Of a stretch of DNA of 64,000 bases, positions 23,490 through 35,680 are shown in pieces (position 1 is the stretch's first letter; the number at the start of each line of letters is the position of its first letter). The notes under the pieces are model-generated. The model ran no database searches. It was not told the origin of the DNA and worked only from the letters and a program-made list of their open reading frames with translations. A program made the position numbers and the translations under genes. The stretch covers positions 31,453,624 to 31,517,623 of the forward strand of contig NC_092096.1 in assembly GCF_045679555.1 (NCBI RefSeq). Reading direction: 5' to 3'. The DNA is from Salvelinus alpinus (lineage: Eukaryota > Chordata > Actinopteri > Salmoniformes > Salmonidae).

Positions 23490-23885
23490 TACTCTGTTTT
23501 GTCCACAATCTTTTGGTATCTAATTGGTAGTTACAGTCTTGTCCCATCGCTGCAACTCCCGTAAGGACTCAGAAGAGGCGAAGGTCGAGAGCCGCACTGT
23601 TTCTAGACACAATGCCCACTTAACCTGGAAGCCAGCCGCACCAATGTGTCAGAGGAAACACAGTGCACCTGGCAACCGTGTCAGCGTGCACTGCACCTGG
23701 CCTGCCACAGGAGTCGCTAGTGCACGATGGGACAAGGACATTCCTGCTGGCCAAACCCTCCCCTAACCGGGACGACGCTAGGCCAATTGTGCGCCACCCC
23801 ATGGGTCTCCCGGTCGCGGACGGCTGCGACAGATTCTGGACTCGAACTCAGAATCTCTAGTAGCACAGCTAGCACTGCGATGCAA
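23490..23885 (-). repeat. SmaI-type SINE, reverse orientation
   Basis: Minus-strand head with B-box region gagttcgagtcc near 23840. The body contains ggcctagcgtcgtcccgg, inverse cacaattggcctagc, and the tail acgggagttgcagcgatggg. Same family as 57565-57904. Confidence 0.75.
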
Positions 23886-23919
23886 TGTATGTGTATGCGT
23901 GTGTGTGTTCGTTCTTCTA

Positions 23920-24200
23920 TCCTTGTGGGGACCTAAAATCTCCCAAAGTCCCCACAAGGATAGTAAAACAAGGAAAATCCTTTCCTATGTCCCCATGAGG
24001 ACAAAGGCTATTTTGAGTTTTGGGGTTAGGTTTAAGATTAGGGTTACAATTAGGGTTAGGGTTAGAATTAGAGTTAGTGTACTGCGTTAGTTGTTAGGTT
24101 TAGGAGTTAGGTTTAGGGTTTGGGCTAGGGTTAAGGTTAGGGAAAATAGGATTTTGACTGGAAATACATTTTAGGTCCTCACGAGGATAGAAAAACAAAA
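23920..24200. repeat. Degenerate ttaggg-rich repeat with inverted ends
   Basis: Flanks tccttgtggggacctaaaat and cacaaggatagtaaaac/ttttaggtcctcacgagga enclose degenerate gttaggg units. This is a dispersed fish repeat and not a true telomere array. Confidence 0.6.
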
Positions 24201-26690
24201 CGTGTGTGTGTGTTTAAGAACTTTAAGAAAATTGAAGCTCATTTACAGCATTTCTATACAATTGAAAAACTCTAAAATGCTATTTGGAGAACAGAAAAAA
24301 TAAGCAGAAATTAGCCCAACCATTATCACATTGGTTGCTGTAGCTTCATTCACCTCAGTCGATCTAAAAACACATAGCCTATTAGCTAAACAATCAGGGG
24401 TTGGAACCGGTTCAGGGAACAGCAAACTGTAAAATAACAAACATTTTCAAGGAACATAAATGGAAACGAAGTAGTCCATACTGTTCCGGGAATATAACCA
24501 TTATTTTTTTAAACATAGGAACCGGTTAATCACGTTCTTTTAGGTTCCTAGTCTGTAATAAATATCATTTATTATAACACAAGCATATTTGCTAATACAT
24601 TGTTATAACTAAACTCTTTCCAAACAGGGTTACTCACAAACTCATAGCAGATACGGAAACCCACACACACCCAGAGACAGATGGCTGACACAGGCCTTTT
24701 TCATAAAGACTGATAAGAAAAGTGGTGCCGGGTACTGCATATCACGAGAAACTGAGACACACACATACCCAAGGACAGAGGGCTGACGTAAACCTTTCAT
24801 AAACACAGATAAGACAGGAACATCTACGCACACACAAAAACTCATGTTCAGTCTGAACATTTTACAGAGACACAACAGAAATGTCAAAATAGGAACATCT
24901 ACGCACACACCTAATCTCCTGTTTTAGCTGAACATTTCTGAAGACAAAGAACTCTACTCAGAGCCAATGGGACAGTGATACTGGCCTGAAGGAGACCTCG
25001 CCCAACTCATCAGAACCAACCAGAGGACCAGAACTTCCAGACTCAACCTACTTTCTGTACTGTATAAAATGTATATGCACTCTGTTATCTGGGCTTCTTT
25101 CGGATAGTTCCATTTGAGCTTGATGAAAAGGGTCCGTGCACGCTATTTCAGATATCTTTACCTCTGAATAAATTGCATTTAATTAAACCTCATCCACCCT
25201 GTCCAGAGTCTCTACTTCGTCTCAGTTCTCCAGTAAACATGTTTTATCAACAAGTCCCACAAAATATGTAACAAAGTGCATCTGCAAAGCCCTCACTCTG
25301 TCACTCAGAAATGTATTCCAGTATCTGCCTGCAAGCTGAAAATCTTTGCCAGTGTTTGCGTGTTTAGGCTACCTGCCCCTCCCCCCTCCGACGCATAGGC
25401 TACTGTACTGCCGTTACCATAGGCTACTGTACTGACGTTACATGCGTGGTTCAGAAGATAGGAGAGATTTTTAATTAGCTAGAGAATGGATTCACTTTTT
25501 TCAATGGTAGTTAAGGATACAATCGGCCTAGTTATCACCTTTCACATTGGACTTCTAACTACAAAAACGTAAGATGCGTTTATAAATTCTGGTGCCGCTT
25601 TTTACACACGCCTGTGAGCTAGCTAGCTCAAAGGACATTCAAAGTTCTTTCATAGAAGCCGCTCCTCCTAGTTATAATACTGTGGACCCAATTAAATAAT
25701 GCATGTCATAACAAGATGCTCGGCGCTTCAAGCCTCCTCCTCAACTCTCTCACCACCCGTAAAATTTCAGTCGCATCTTGCGTCATAGGCTACACTTGTT
25801 TGTCCATCACGTATGTAAATAACTTGCATGCCTGCTTTATCAGCACTGATGGGTGAAGTAATTTAATGAGCTAAATGTAAAAAATAAAAATTCACAGGTT
25901 AAAAAAGGAACAGAAAGGAAAGATATAAATCAATTATTTTTTAATGTTTTACCTTTATTTAACTAGGCCAGTGTGTTCAACTAGGGGTTGAATCGGTTTA
26001 GAACTTTTTTTTTGCTGGTCGGAACAGTGGTACGGAATGAAAAAATAGTGGTTCTGTTCAGAACTAAATGATTAGCCGCTACATATTAACTCAGTACTGG
26101 GATTAAAAACTATAATTTAATACGCACAGAGGGATCTGTTTGCAACAAAAGTATTTTATTAACAAAAGGTACACCCATATGTTTGCTTTACATAACTTTT
26201 TGTTGTTACTGTTTTGGAGCCAATTTCCTGAAATTCTACACATTTTGCCATGGGTTGGGGAGAAATTTTTGCAGTTTTAAAAGCTATTTTCCAGTAATTC
26301 TACATATGTTGACATGGCTTATGCCATGTTAACATGATACCTGAATGAGAGTGACTAAGAAAATCAATGGGGGCCCCCTGGAGGTCAGGGCCCCTGGGCA
26401 CGTGCACAGTGTTCCCGGTCGGTAATTCGGCCATGATTACTACAAATTTAGATAGCTGGCTAGACTAACTAGACCAATTTAACAAAAATGTTAACTGACA
26501 TGGGCTAATTGAATGCCTGTCAATGAGTCACATATAACAAGAGGGAAATTGCTGATGCACAATCAAGTTTCAAAACTGCACCTTGTGTATTCTACCATTC
26601 TAACTCTCAACAGTAGGTTGAGTCCAAAATATATATTTTTTTATAACATTTTTAGTCCAGACCTCGGTGTCCGCATATGTAGCTACTGCC
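24201..26690. repeat. Mixed decayed repeats, possible solo LTR (about 24545-25255)
   Basis: The segment 24545-25255 has a promoter-like gtataaaatgtatatgcact near 25063 and a polyadenylation-like aataaattgcatttaattaa near 25167, arranged as in a retroelement LTR. No exact boundaries or target duplication were found. The flanks at 24387 (ggggttggaaccggttcagg) and 25985 (ggggttgaatcggtttagaa) are direct copies of one repeat end. The rest is AT-rich and unassigned. At least one expected agl exon is missing in this interval. Confidence 0.4.
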
Positions 26691-26699
26691 CTGTGTGCC

Positions 26700-26810
26700 A
26701 TCATCTGTCATGTTGCGGTCTATCTGTGGTCCAGCGTTCCTCTCCCTGAACTCCACCCCTTGCATGTGATGCGTCATCGCTTCATGGATGACATCATACA
26801 GGGGCTGGAT
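26700..26810 (-). pseudogene. agl: agl pseudo-exon (VIHEAM / [14 protein letters not shown] region)
   Basis: After acceptor CTGCAG it reads [32 protein letters not shown] and NMTDDG. Homology then stops with no clear donor. The adjoining part of AGL (the [20 protein letters not shown] region in the family) was not found downstream. Confidence 0.88.
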
Positions 26811-26902
26811 CTGCAGAAATGACATTGCAAATCCACTTTGATATGTACAGTCAATAAAGACAAGTAAAATTGAACACTGTCTACAAAAGTGTGTGTGTGT
26901 AC

Positions 26903-27130
26903 CCAGGCTCCGGCAGGCTGTGGCTTGGACATGTTTGTGGGGTACATCCTGGCCACAGGGAACATGAGGACGTCGACACTGTCAGGCACCATGTTGCAGT
27001 AGTCATGAACACACTGCAGCCACCACCACACTGCGTCACGGCAGTTATAGCGAGTGCCAGTCCTGTGACACTGCAGGTTGGGGTTCAGGCCACACCTCAG
27101 GCTGCCGCGAACACCAGGATGAAGTTTATG
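26903..27130 (-). pseudogene. agl: agl pseudo-exon ([11 protein letters not shown] region)
   Basis: NFILVFA is followed by a 1 bp deletion (gcggcagcc near 27105), then [54 protein letters not shown] and PAGAW to a donor GTACAC at 26902. The glucosidase-half core motif is preserved, but the frame is not. Confidence 0.9.
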
Positions 27131-27342
27131 TGGAAAAAAGTGACAGATATAAGCAATTAGATAAATTCAAGCAATCATCTGTATAACCCTGATAAAGGTC
27201 TGTTGACCAAAACGTTTATGTGAGATGCATTCAATTGTTTAGCAGCATCCAAAATCACAGGTGCACTGGAGTTTCTTACTTTTTATGGATAGTTTTATTC
27301 TCCATGCACATGGAAACTTTATAGGTGAGAGCTGAGACATAA

Positions 27343-27445
27343 CTGGCCTCCAGATGTCTTCCTGTCACCAGCATCAGACCTCGCAGCACGATGAAGTTGT
27401 CCCGGCTCCAGCAACGGAAGATCCCAGCTGCAAAATGAGGGAAAC
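27343..27445 (-). pseudogene. agl: agl pseudo-exon (GIFRCW region), donor lost
   Basis: After acceptor TTCAG it reads [17 protein letters not shown], then [17 protein letters not shown]. The place of the donor reads AG|TTATGT, so the invariant GT has become TT. Confidence 0.88.
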
Positions 27446-27638
27446 CTGAATGTGCCAGAAAGACAAACATTAATATCGGCCACCCAGTAACTGAAAGAGA
27501 AAGAAAGGGAGCAACATTATGTGGATGTATCTGTATCTGTAACAGTACAGTCAGAGGGATTTTCCATACCCAGAAGGGCAAAAATAAAGTTGTAATGAAT
27601 TGGATTTAAATTGAACTTGACTGAATTGAAAGCCTTAC

Positions 27639-27825
27639 CTGCAGCCAGGGAAACACATCACTGCTCTTTATCATTGGATATATCGTTGAGACGGTAGGGC
27701 ACGTCGTGCAGCGTGGGTGCGAGGGAGGCAGGGACAGGGCCAGGTGCAGGCCCACACCACACATCTGTACTGAGCCCAGAGCTAACTGCTTCACCAGGGT
27801 GGAACCAGTCTGGATAAAGCTTAAC
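27639..27825 (-). pseudogene. agl: agl pseudo-exon (GSVQLCGVG region)
   Basis: SFIQTGSTLVKQLALGSVQM then CGVG is followed by a frameshift, then LHDVPYRLNDISNDKEQ, TGA (27658-27660; cysteine codon in AGL) and CVSLAAG, with an intact donor GTAAGG. Confidence 0.9.
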
Positions 27826-28011
27826 ACACAAATATTATAAACTGAAGGACTGTCCATGAACTTAGAGGTTTGTGGAACATTTTCAAGTTAATTCATAACA
27901 GCAGTATTTTCTTTACTCTGGTCATGACTAGTCTTGTTGACAAATACAGATTTTTCTATTTTATTTATGAATAGGAATAGCAAGTTGTTATTAAAGCCAG
28001 TTTTACATTTG

Positions 28012-28126
28012 ATTGATGGTTGTATAGACCCCAACAATGATGGAGTCAAAGTAGCATAGCACCAGGTAACGAGTGATGTACAAGGGATATGTGAACATAG
28101 CCTGGAACCACTTGCCCACATGGAGG
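28012..28126 (-). pseudogene. agl: agl pseudo-exon (VGKWLQAMF region), truncated
   Basis: Reads [20 protein letters not shown] and [16 protein letters not shown], then runs into a stop without the usual continuation. The exon encoding the preceding domain segment (DIPNW to SRSGT in AGL) is missing, and a Tc1-MITE occupies that interval. Confidence 0.88.
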
Positions 28127-28189
28127 GACAACACGAGACAAATCATTTAACTGCAGAACAGTATTTGTTTATAGTCACCACCAGTCTAA

Positions 28190-28718
28190 AAAAAAACACT
28201 GAACGAACACCTTCCTAATATTGAGTTGCACCCTTTTGACCTCAGAACAGCCTCAGTTCATCAGGACATGGACTCTACAAGGTGTCGAAAGCGTTCCAAA
28301 GGGATGCTGGCACATGTTGACTCAAATTGCGTCAAGTTGGCTGGATGTCCTTTCTATGGTGGACCATTCTTGATACACAGGAAACTGTTGAGGGTGAAAA
28401 ATCCAACAACGTTGTAGTTTTTGACACATTCAAACCAGTGTGCCTGATACCTACTACCACACCCCGTTCAAAGGCACTTCAATCTTTTGTCCTGCCCATT
28501 CACCCTCTGAATGTCACAGATACTATACACAATCCATGTCTCAATTGTCTCAAGGCTTAAAAAAATATATTTTGAAACTATCCCCTCCCCTTTATCTACA
28601 CTGACTAAAGTGGATTTAACAAGTGACATCAATAAAGGATCATAGCTTTCACCTGGATTCACCTGGTCAGTCTGTCATGGAAAGAGCAGGTGTTCTTAAT
28701 GTTTTGTACACCAAGTGT
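28190..28718 (-). mobile_element. Tc1-derived MITE
   Basis: Left part tgaacgaacaccttcctaat then attgagttgcaccc; right part gagcaggtgttcttaatgtt then ttgtacaccaagtgta. This is the layout of a common non-autonomous Tc1 family. A partial copy in the opposite orientation lies at 35440-35680. Confidence 0.75.
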
Positions 28719-28917
28719 AAACAGTACATAATCAATGCAATACAACACAGCTGCAGAGATTGTGTGTGATGTGGTTTGTTTTGTTAGGTTTGTAAGTCTA
28801 CTGCTTGCTCAAGAGGTAGATTACCATTTACCAGTAGAAGACAGCATAGTCTTATGGTAGTTACTTTTGTGAATGAATAGGCCCTATGTCTGCAATGCAT
28901 ATGTCAGATATTGTATG

Positions 28918-29100
28918 GGCTGAGATTCATCACAAAAACAACCAAGTAAAAGAATCATGTTGAGTAACTGTACTGCCAGTGGAGTAGTGAGTACGGCTGG
29001 AGAGTTGGCGTCAAGCACACTACCTGTCTTGTAGTGATTACAGAAGTGGACGAGATGTCTCCTCAGAACCCCCACCTACTCCTGGAACTTGGGGTCCTGG
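28918..29100 (-). pseudogene. agl: agl pseudo-exon (ILRNHL region)
   Basis: DPKFQE, then TAG (29076-29078), then VGVLRRHLVHFCNHYKTGSV and LDANSPAVLTTPLAVQLLNM, ILLLGCFCDES. Matches the family region around VAVGILRNHL. Premature stop. Confidence 0.85.
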
Positions 29101-29303
29101 GAGGACAACATGGGTTACAGACTACTAGAGTCTGTAAGTTGTACTTCAAATTAGATAAAAATTTATTGGTCGCGTACACAAATTTGCAGATGTTATCGCA
29201 GGTGCAGCAAAATGCTTATACAAACATAATACCAAACGTTTTTAAAGAAATAAGAAATTAAGAAATATCAGAACGAGTAATATCAGTCTCCGGAATTTAT
29301 ATA

Positions 29304-31510
29304 CAGTACCAGTCAAAAGTTTGGACACACCTACTCATTCAAGGGTTTTTATTTATTTTTACTATTTTCTACATTGTAGAATAACAGTGAAGACATCAAA
29401 ACTATGAAATAACACACGTGGAATCATGTAGTAACCAAAAAAGTGTTAAATCAAAATATATTTTTCGATTTTCGATTCTTCAAAGTAGCCACCCTTTGCC
29501 TTGATGACAGCTTTGAACAATCTTGGCATTCTCTCAACCAGCTTCACCTGGAATGCTTTTCCAACAGTTTTGAAGGAGTTCTCACATGCTGAGCACTGGT
29601 TGGCTGCTTTTCCTTCACTCTGCGGTCCAACTCATCCCAAACCATCTCAATTGGGTTGAGGTCGGGTGATTGCGGAGGCCAGGTCATCTGATGCAGCACT
29701 CCATCACTCTCCTTCTTGGTCAAATAGCCCTTACACAGCCTGGAGGTGTGTTGGTTCATTGTCCTGTTGAAAAACAAATGATAGTCCCACTAAGCGTAAA
29801 CCAGATGGGATGGCGTATCGCTGCAGAATACTGTGGTAGCCATGCTGGTTAAGTGTGCCTTGAACGCTAAATAAATCACTGACCGTGTCACCAGCAAAGC
29901 ACCCCTACACCATTTCACCTCCTCTTCCATGCTTCCCGGTGGGAACTACACGTGAGATCATCCGTTCACCTACTCACCACAAAGGACAGATTTCCACCGG
30001 ACTAATGTCCATTTCTCATGTTTCTTGGCTTCTTATTGGTGTCCTTTAGTAGTAGATTCACGAGGTCTCCTCTGAAAAGTTGATGTTGAGATGTCTGTTA
30101 CTTGAACTCTGACGCATTTATTTGGGCTGCAATTTCTGAGGCTGGTAACTCTAATGAACGTATATTCTGCAGCAGAGGTAACTCTGGGTCATAAAGCTTG
30201 ATGGTTTTTGCGACTGCACTTCAAGAAACTTTCAAAGTTCTTGAAATGTTCTGGATTGACTGACCATGTCTTAATTAAAGTAATGATGGACTGTCGTTTC
30301 TCTTTGCTTATTTGAGCTGTTCTTGCCATAATATGGACTTGGTCTTTTACCAAATAGGGCTATCTTCTGTATATCAAACCTACCTTGTCACAACACAACT
30401 GATTGGCTCAAATGCATTAAGGAAAGAAATTCCACAAATGCATCCAGGTGATTACCTCATGAAGCTGTTGGAGAGAATGCAGTGTGTAAAGCTGTCAAGG
30501 TAAAGGGAGGATACTTTGAAGAATCTCAAATATAAAATAAACTTTTTGATTTGTTTAACACTTTTTTGGTTACTACATGATTCCATATGTTATTTCATAG
30601 TTTTGATGTAAAATAAATATATATTTCACCTTTATTTAACCAGGTAGGCAAGTTGAGAACAGGTTCTCATTTACAACTGCGACCTGGCCAAGATAAAGCA
30701 AAGCAGTTCGACACATAACAACACATGGAGTAAAACAAACATACAGTCAATAATACTGTAGAAAAATAAGTCTATATACAATGTGAGCAAATGAGGTGAG
30801 ATAAGGGAGGTAAAGGCAATAAATAGGCCATGGTGGCGAAGTAAATACAATATATCAATTAAAACACTGGAATGGTAGATTTGACAGTAGATGAGTGTGC
30901 AAAGTAGAAATACTGGCGTGCAAAGGAGCAAAAATAAATAAATACATTAGGGGAAGAGGTAGTTGTTTGGGCTATTTATAGATGGGCTATGTACAGGTGC
31001 AGTGAGCTGCTCTGACAGCTGGTGCTTAAAGCTAGTGAGGGAGATAAGTGTTTCCAGTTTCAGAGATTTTTGTAGTTCGTTCCAGTCAATGGCAGCAGAG
31101 AGCTGGAAGGAGAGGCGGTATCGTCTGTGTAGAGGTGGATCAGAGACTCACCAGCAGCAAGAGCGACATCATTGATGTATACAGAGAAGAGAGTCGACCC
31201 AAGAATTGAACCCTGTGGCACCCCCATAGAGACTGCCAGAGGCCCGGATAACAGGCCCTCAGATTTGACACACTGAACTCTGTCTGAGAAGTAGTTGGTG
31301 AACCAGGCGAGGCAATCATTTGAGAAACCAAGGCTGTTGAGTCTGCCGATGAGGATGTGGTGATTGACAGAGTCGAAAGCCTTGGCCAGGTCAATGAATA
31401 CGGCATTCTGAATGAATACGGATGTCTTCAATATTATTCTACATTGTAGAAAACAGTAAAAATAAAGAAGCTCTTGAATGAGTAGGTGTCCAAACTTTTG
31501 ACTGGTACTG
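29304..31510 (-). mobile_element. Tc1-like transposon interrupted by a LINE
   Basis: Left end cagtaccagtcaaaagtttg and right end ccaaacttttgactggtact then g, flanked by TA at 29302 and 31511. Minus-strand transposase remnants include [19 protein letters not shown] (29777-29544, the Glu region). A 5'-truncated LINE is nested at 30610-31420. Without it the element is about 1.4 kb. Confidence 0.85.
30610..31420 (-). mobile_element. Rex/Babar-like LINE, copy 2, internally deleted
   Basis: Same family as 7205-9150. The 3' end has atatttcacctttatttaac. RT motifs AVFIDLAKAFDSVNHHIL and [20 protein letters not shown] are followed directly by the 3' UTR phrase agctggaaggagaggcgg. The roughly 700 bp that lie between in copy 1 are missing. 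It is flanked by a target duplication gatgt (30605-30609 and 31421-31425). Confidence 0.85.
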
Positions 31511-32165
31511 TATATATGTGTGTGTATATACATATATCATGTTTGGTATACTCAGTGTATGTATGGTGTGTAATGTGAATAGACAGTATATGAATAGAAA
31601 CGGAGTGTACAGCAGTAGTTATATAGGATGAGCCATGACTTGTCACCCACAGGCCATGTGTATCATTTGTCTCAGAGTAGGCGTGCTGATTTAGATCATA
31701 TTACATGGACACACGGGACACTCCTACTCTGACACTTGATACATAGGGCACCTGGGACAATCTCAATAGGACAGTGTATTCTTACCTGAACAATATCACA
31801 CTACCAGGGTGAGCTGTTCAAATTTAGTCTGCTTAACAAATTCACTGCGGCCCTTACCAGTGACGTCAGCATGCTTCACAATCTTGCTGTCATGTTGCTG
31901 GACAGTTCCAGTAGAAATAATGGTACTAGCAGTGCCTTACAAAAGGAATATAACTCATGTACATGTGTATAGACTGAAGTGACCCAAGCACAAAACATCA
32001 GGTCTAAGAACAGCCCTTAATTATCACACAATAATCCCCAGGTTCTCATGTCTTATAAACTAAAATTGTCCATTGTGTAGAATCACATGCCAGGCATATA
32101 GAGACATGCCTGTAACCCTAGCTGGGAGGTAAAGTTGTAATTCTATGGTGCTGTTTTCATGTTAC

Positions 32166-32294
32166 CTGGATGTGTTCTCTGATGTCTACAGTGTGCTTAG
32201 GCAGACTGTTGATGCCGTTCCTGTCTTTCGGGTTTGACCCAGCGATCCGATCCTCTCCACAGTCCTGGCCTCCATAACCACCATCTCTTTTTGA
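32166..32294 (-). pseudogene. agl: agl pseudo-exon (VVLEARTIERN / EIREHIQ region)
   Basis: EMVVMEARTVERI is followed by a 5 bp tandem duplication (ggatc ggatc, 32244-32253) that shifts the frame. It continues as AGSNPKDRNGINSLPKHTVD, IREHIQ and a donor GTAACA. Confidence 0.9.
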
Positions 32295-32304
32295 AAGATT
32301 TTGT

Positions 32305-32450
32305 ACAGTGGTGGAAAAAAATACTACATTTGTTATACTTGAGTAAAAGTAAAAGCTATACATCAAATTCCTCACATTAAGCAAACCAAACACCATTTTA
32401 ATTTGCTTTTTTAATTTACAGACAGGGGCACACTCCAACATTCACAAATA
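32305..32450. repeat. Dispersed repeat fragment (gagtaaaagtaaaag type)
   Basis: Phrases acttgagtaaaagtaaaagc, attaagcaaaccaaacacca and ggggcacactccaacattca are characteristic of a dispersed teleost repeat. Abuts an agl pseudo-exon. Confidence 0.5.
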
Positions 32451-32522
32451 CAGTGATTCTGCCAGATCAGAGGCAGTAGGGGTTACAAGGAGTTATGTTG
32501 ATAGTTTTGTGAATTGCACCAT

Positions 32523-32674
32523 ATCGTTGTCATGGGTAACGTCGAGGAACATGGCATGGGCGATAGAGGGCACTAGACGTCTGAGGCTGGGCTGAACGAA
32601 CGAGCCCACAGGCTCTCCACCAAATGTGTAGACCAGCCTGCCCTCCTCGTGACTCTCTCCTGCACTCATGGCCT
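32523..32674 (-). pseudogene. agl: agl pseudo-exon (SHEEGRLVY region)
   Basis: After acceptor CCTCAG it reads [40 protein letters not shown] and [11 protein letters not shown], then diverges. Open over the preserved part. The downstream coding (the SAYDALPSTTIVSMACC region and after) is missing. Confidence 0.9.
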
Positions 32675-33061
32675 CTGAGGAACAGAGACAGACAGAGAGA
32701 TAGAGATTGTTATTGTAGCAACTAGATAAAACAGGCAAATGGTTATAGCCAATATTCTAATATTACCCCCAACGGTCCTTTTTAGCCAAGAGACAATCAA
32801 TTGCAGATGTATTTAATTTCATGTGTATCAATATACCATGAACAAAGGCAATAGCCAACTGTTGAAGCAAAACAGAAACAGTGAACACTTATTTTTCCAT
32901 TTCTACCAGATTATGTAGCCTGGTCCCAGATCTGTATGTGCTCTGGTCCACTCCAATGCTCAACTCATTTCCTAATTGTCAAGGAGTTGGCATGATTTCA
33001 CAAATAGACTGGCAGTCAGGCTATAGATTACGTGCCATTTGTGCATTTCCCAGGCTCTTAC

Positions 33062-33185
33062 CTCTGATGAGGGAGGTAATGGCCAGTCTAGTGACAAAGA
33101 CATTGTCCAGCTCCTCGCTGCCCGTGAACAGCTCAGCCACCATATACAGGTCCGGCTTCAGCTTGCGAGCTCTCTCCAGCATGGA
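33062..33185 (-). pseudogene. agl: agl pseudo-exon ([15 protein letters not shown] region)
   Basis: Reads [39 protein letters not shown] and R with donor GTAAGAG. Its last base joins the next exon in phase to give REAMS. Contains the transferase-half acidic motif VAELF. Open, with weak pyrimidine content at the acceptor (TATGTAG). Confidence 0.9.
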
Positions 33186-33245
33186 CTACATACAGCACAG
33201 CCACACCACATACACACAGACCAGGGCACACAATGCAACACAGGC

Positions 33246-33420
33246 AATGTTGGGGAAGGGAGAAAGAGTGAGATTGGAGATAGAGAAGAAGAGGAAGAGA
33301 GATGGGAAGAGGAAGAGAGATGGGAAGAGGATATAGAAAGAGATAGATATGAGACAAGAGAGGAGGAGAGGGCGAGAGATGGGAAAGGGAAAGTGAAGGG
33401 GTACAGGCTTTGGCAAGAAA
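33246..33420 (+). repeat. GA-rich simple repeat
   Basis: Imperfect gagagatgggaagaggaa units in an agl pseudogene intron. Open frames here are composition artefacts. Confidence 0.65.
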
Positions 33421-33599
33421 TAAAGTAAATATGAAAACGACACACAGAGGGGAGGGGGACATGTCAATTACCAGGCAACAAACAAGTTAATGGTGGGAAT
33501 TAGCCCGGTTAAAGGGATGTTGGGAAATGTAGTAACAAAATCAATTTATGTTTAAGTGAATGTGCAAAGGTAGTCCGGTGATAATGGAAAATATAGTTA

Positions 33600-35345
33600 T
33601 ACCGAGTCACAAACCCGGATCCGGGATCCCCCCCATCAAAAAAGCTGACTAGCATAGCCTAGCCTAAAGCCACAGGGATATCATATAATAAAATGTTCAT
33701 GAAATCACAAGTCCAAGACACCAAATGAAAGATACACATCTTGTGAATCCAGCCATCCATCATTTCTGATTTTAAAATGTTTTACAGGGAAGACACAATA
33801 TGTATTTCTATTAGCTAACCACCATAGCAAAAGACACAACTTTCTTTTCCCACAATTTTTTTCCTGCATAGGTAGCTATCACAAATTCGACCAAATAAAG
33901 ATATAAATAGTCACTAACCAAGAAACAACTTCATCAGATGACAGTCTGATAACATATTTATTGTATAGCATATGTTTTGTTCAAAAAATGTGCATATTTC
34001 AGGTATAAATCATAGTTTTACATTGCAGCCACCATCACAACTCTCACCAAAGCAACTAGAATAACTACAGAGAGCAACGTGAATTACCTAAATACTCATC
34101 ATAAAACATTTATGAAAAATACACAGCGTACAGCAAATGAAAGACAAATATCTTGTGAATCCAGCCAATATTTCAGATTCTTTAAGTGTTTTACAGCGAA
34201 AACACAATTTAGCATTATATTAGCTTACTACAATAGCCAACCACACAGCAGCATTGATTCATGCATGTTAGCGATAGCGAATAAACCAGCAAAAGATATT
34301 ATATTTTTCACTAACCTTCTCAAAACTTCATCAGATGACAGTCCTATAACATCATATTACACAATACATACAGTATATTGTTTGTTCCAAAATGTGCATA
34401 TTTAGCGGCACAAATCGTGGTTATACAATGAGAATAGTAGCCAAGCTGCCAACAAAATGTCGGGAGAAATCTTGGGAGAGGCACCTAATCTAATCAATAA
34501 CTAATCATAAACTTGACTAAAAAATACAGGTTGGACAGCAAATGAAAGATACATTAGTTCTTAATGCAACCGCCGTGTTAGATTTTTAAAATTAACGTTA
34601 CTACGACATACAGCGTGCGTTAAAGCGAGACCACACCGAAATTAATGGCGGAATAGTAGTTTTACATTTTTCAACAGAACAACGAATTAACATCATAAAT
34701 AGTTCTTACTTTTTGATGAGCTTCCATCAGAATCTTGTGCAAGTGTTCCTTTGTCCAGAATCATCGTTGCTCGGTTGTAGATTGACGTCTTCAACTTAGG
34801 AATTAGCAGCAAACATTAGCTATGTGGCCCAGACGTGTCCAACTCTTCATAACGCAGCACAAAGAAATATCCGAAAATCGCAATATACTGATATAAACTG
34901 ATATAACTCGGTTTAAAATAACTACATTATGATGTCTTTAACACCTATATCGAATAAAATCAGAGCCGGATATATCTAAGGCCTATAACGAGAGCTTTTC
35001 AGAATGCCATCCTGAGGTCTGTCTTGCGCCATGATGAACGTTGAAAAGAGTGCACCCCACGTTCCAAGACCCTTTATACGGCCTCAGATCTGCCTAGCAA
35101 CACCATTCCAATTCTCACTGCTTACTGACATCTAGGGGAAATCGTATGCAGTGCATGTCGACTCATAGATGACATGCAAATTAATAAACTGACCCTGGAA
35201 CAGAGTGCCCGATTTCAGATTTCTCACTTCCTGACAGGAAGTTAGCTGCAACTTGAGTTCTGTTTTACTCACAGATATAATTCAAACGGTTTTAGAAACT
35301 AGAGAGTGTTTTCTATCCAATAGTAATAATAATAATATGCATATT
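33600..35345 (-). repeat. Salmonid interspersed repeat, family A (longest copy)
   Basis: Inverted relative to 1-560 and 56040-57078. Shares ttctatccaatagtaataat with 56140-56160 in inverse. Internally the block aaatgaaagatacacatct, tgtgaatccagcc and gttttacag recurs with variation at about 33725, 34135 and 34540, so the copy contains diverged internal repeats. Non-coding. Confidence 0.55.
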
Positions 35346-35439
35346 GTACGAGCAAGAATTGAGAACGAGGCAGTTTAATTTGGGAACGAATTTTTACAAA
35401 GTGAAAACAGCGCCCCCAATTCGACAAGAAGTTTTAAGA

Positions 35440-35680
35440 ACACCTGTTTTAAGTGCCTTTGAACAGGGTATGGTAGTAGGTGCCAGGCACAGTGATTTGT
35501 GTCAAGAACTGCATCGCTGCTGGATTTTTCACACTCAACCGTTTCCAGTGTGTATAAAGAATGCTCTACCTCCCAAAGGACTTCCTGCCATCTTGACAAC
35601 TGTGGGAAGCATCAGTCAGCATTGGCCGCACAACTCAATATTAGGGATGTGTTCCTAATGTTTGGTATACTCCGTGTATA
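35440..35680 (+). mobile_element. Tc1-derived MITE fragment
   Basis: Phrases gtgcctttgaacagggtatg, gtgtcaagaactgcatcgct and ctcaatattagggatgtgtt match the family of 28190-28718 in the other orientation. Only the right half is present. Confidence 0.65.

Noticed and set aside
24000..24160. Interstitial telomere array
   Set aside because: The gttaggg units are irregular and are enclosed by inverted flanks typical of a dispersed fish repeat.
33039..33467. Five overlapping ORFs of 93-151 codons
   Set aside because: Shadows of a GA-rich simple repeat beside an agl pseudo-exon.
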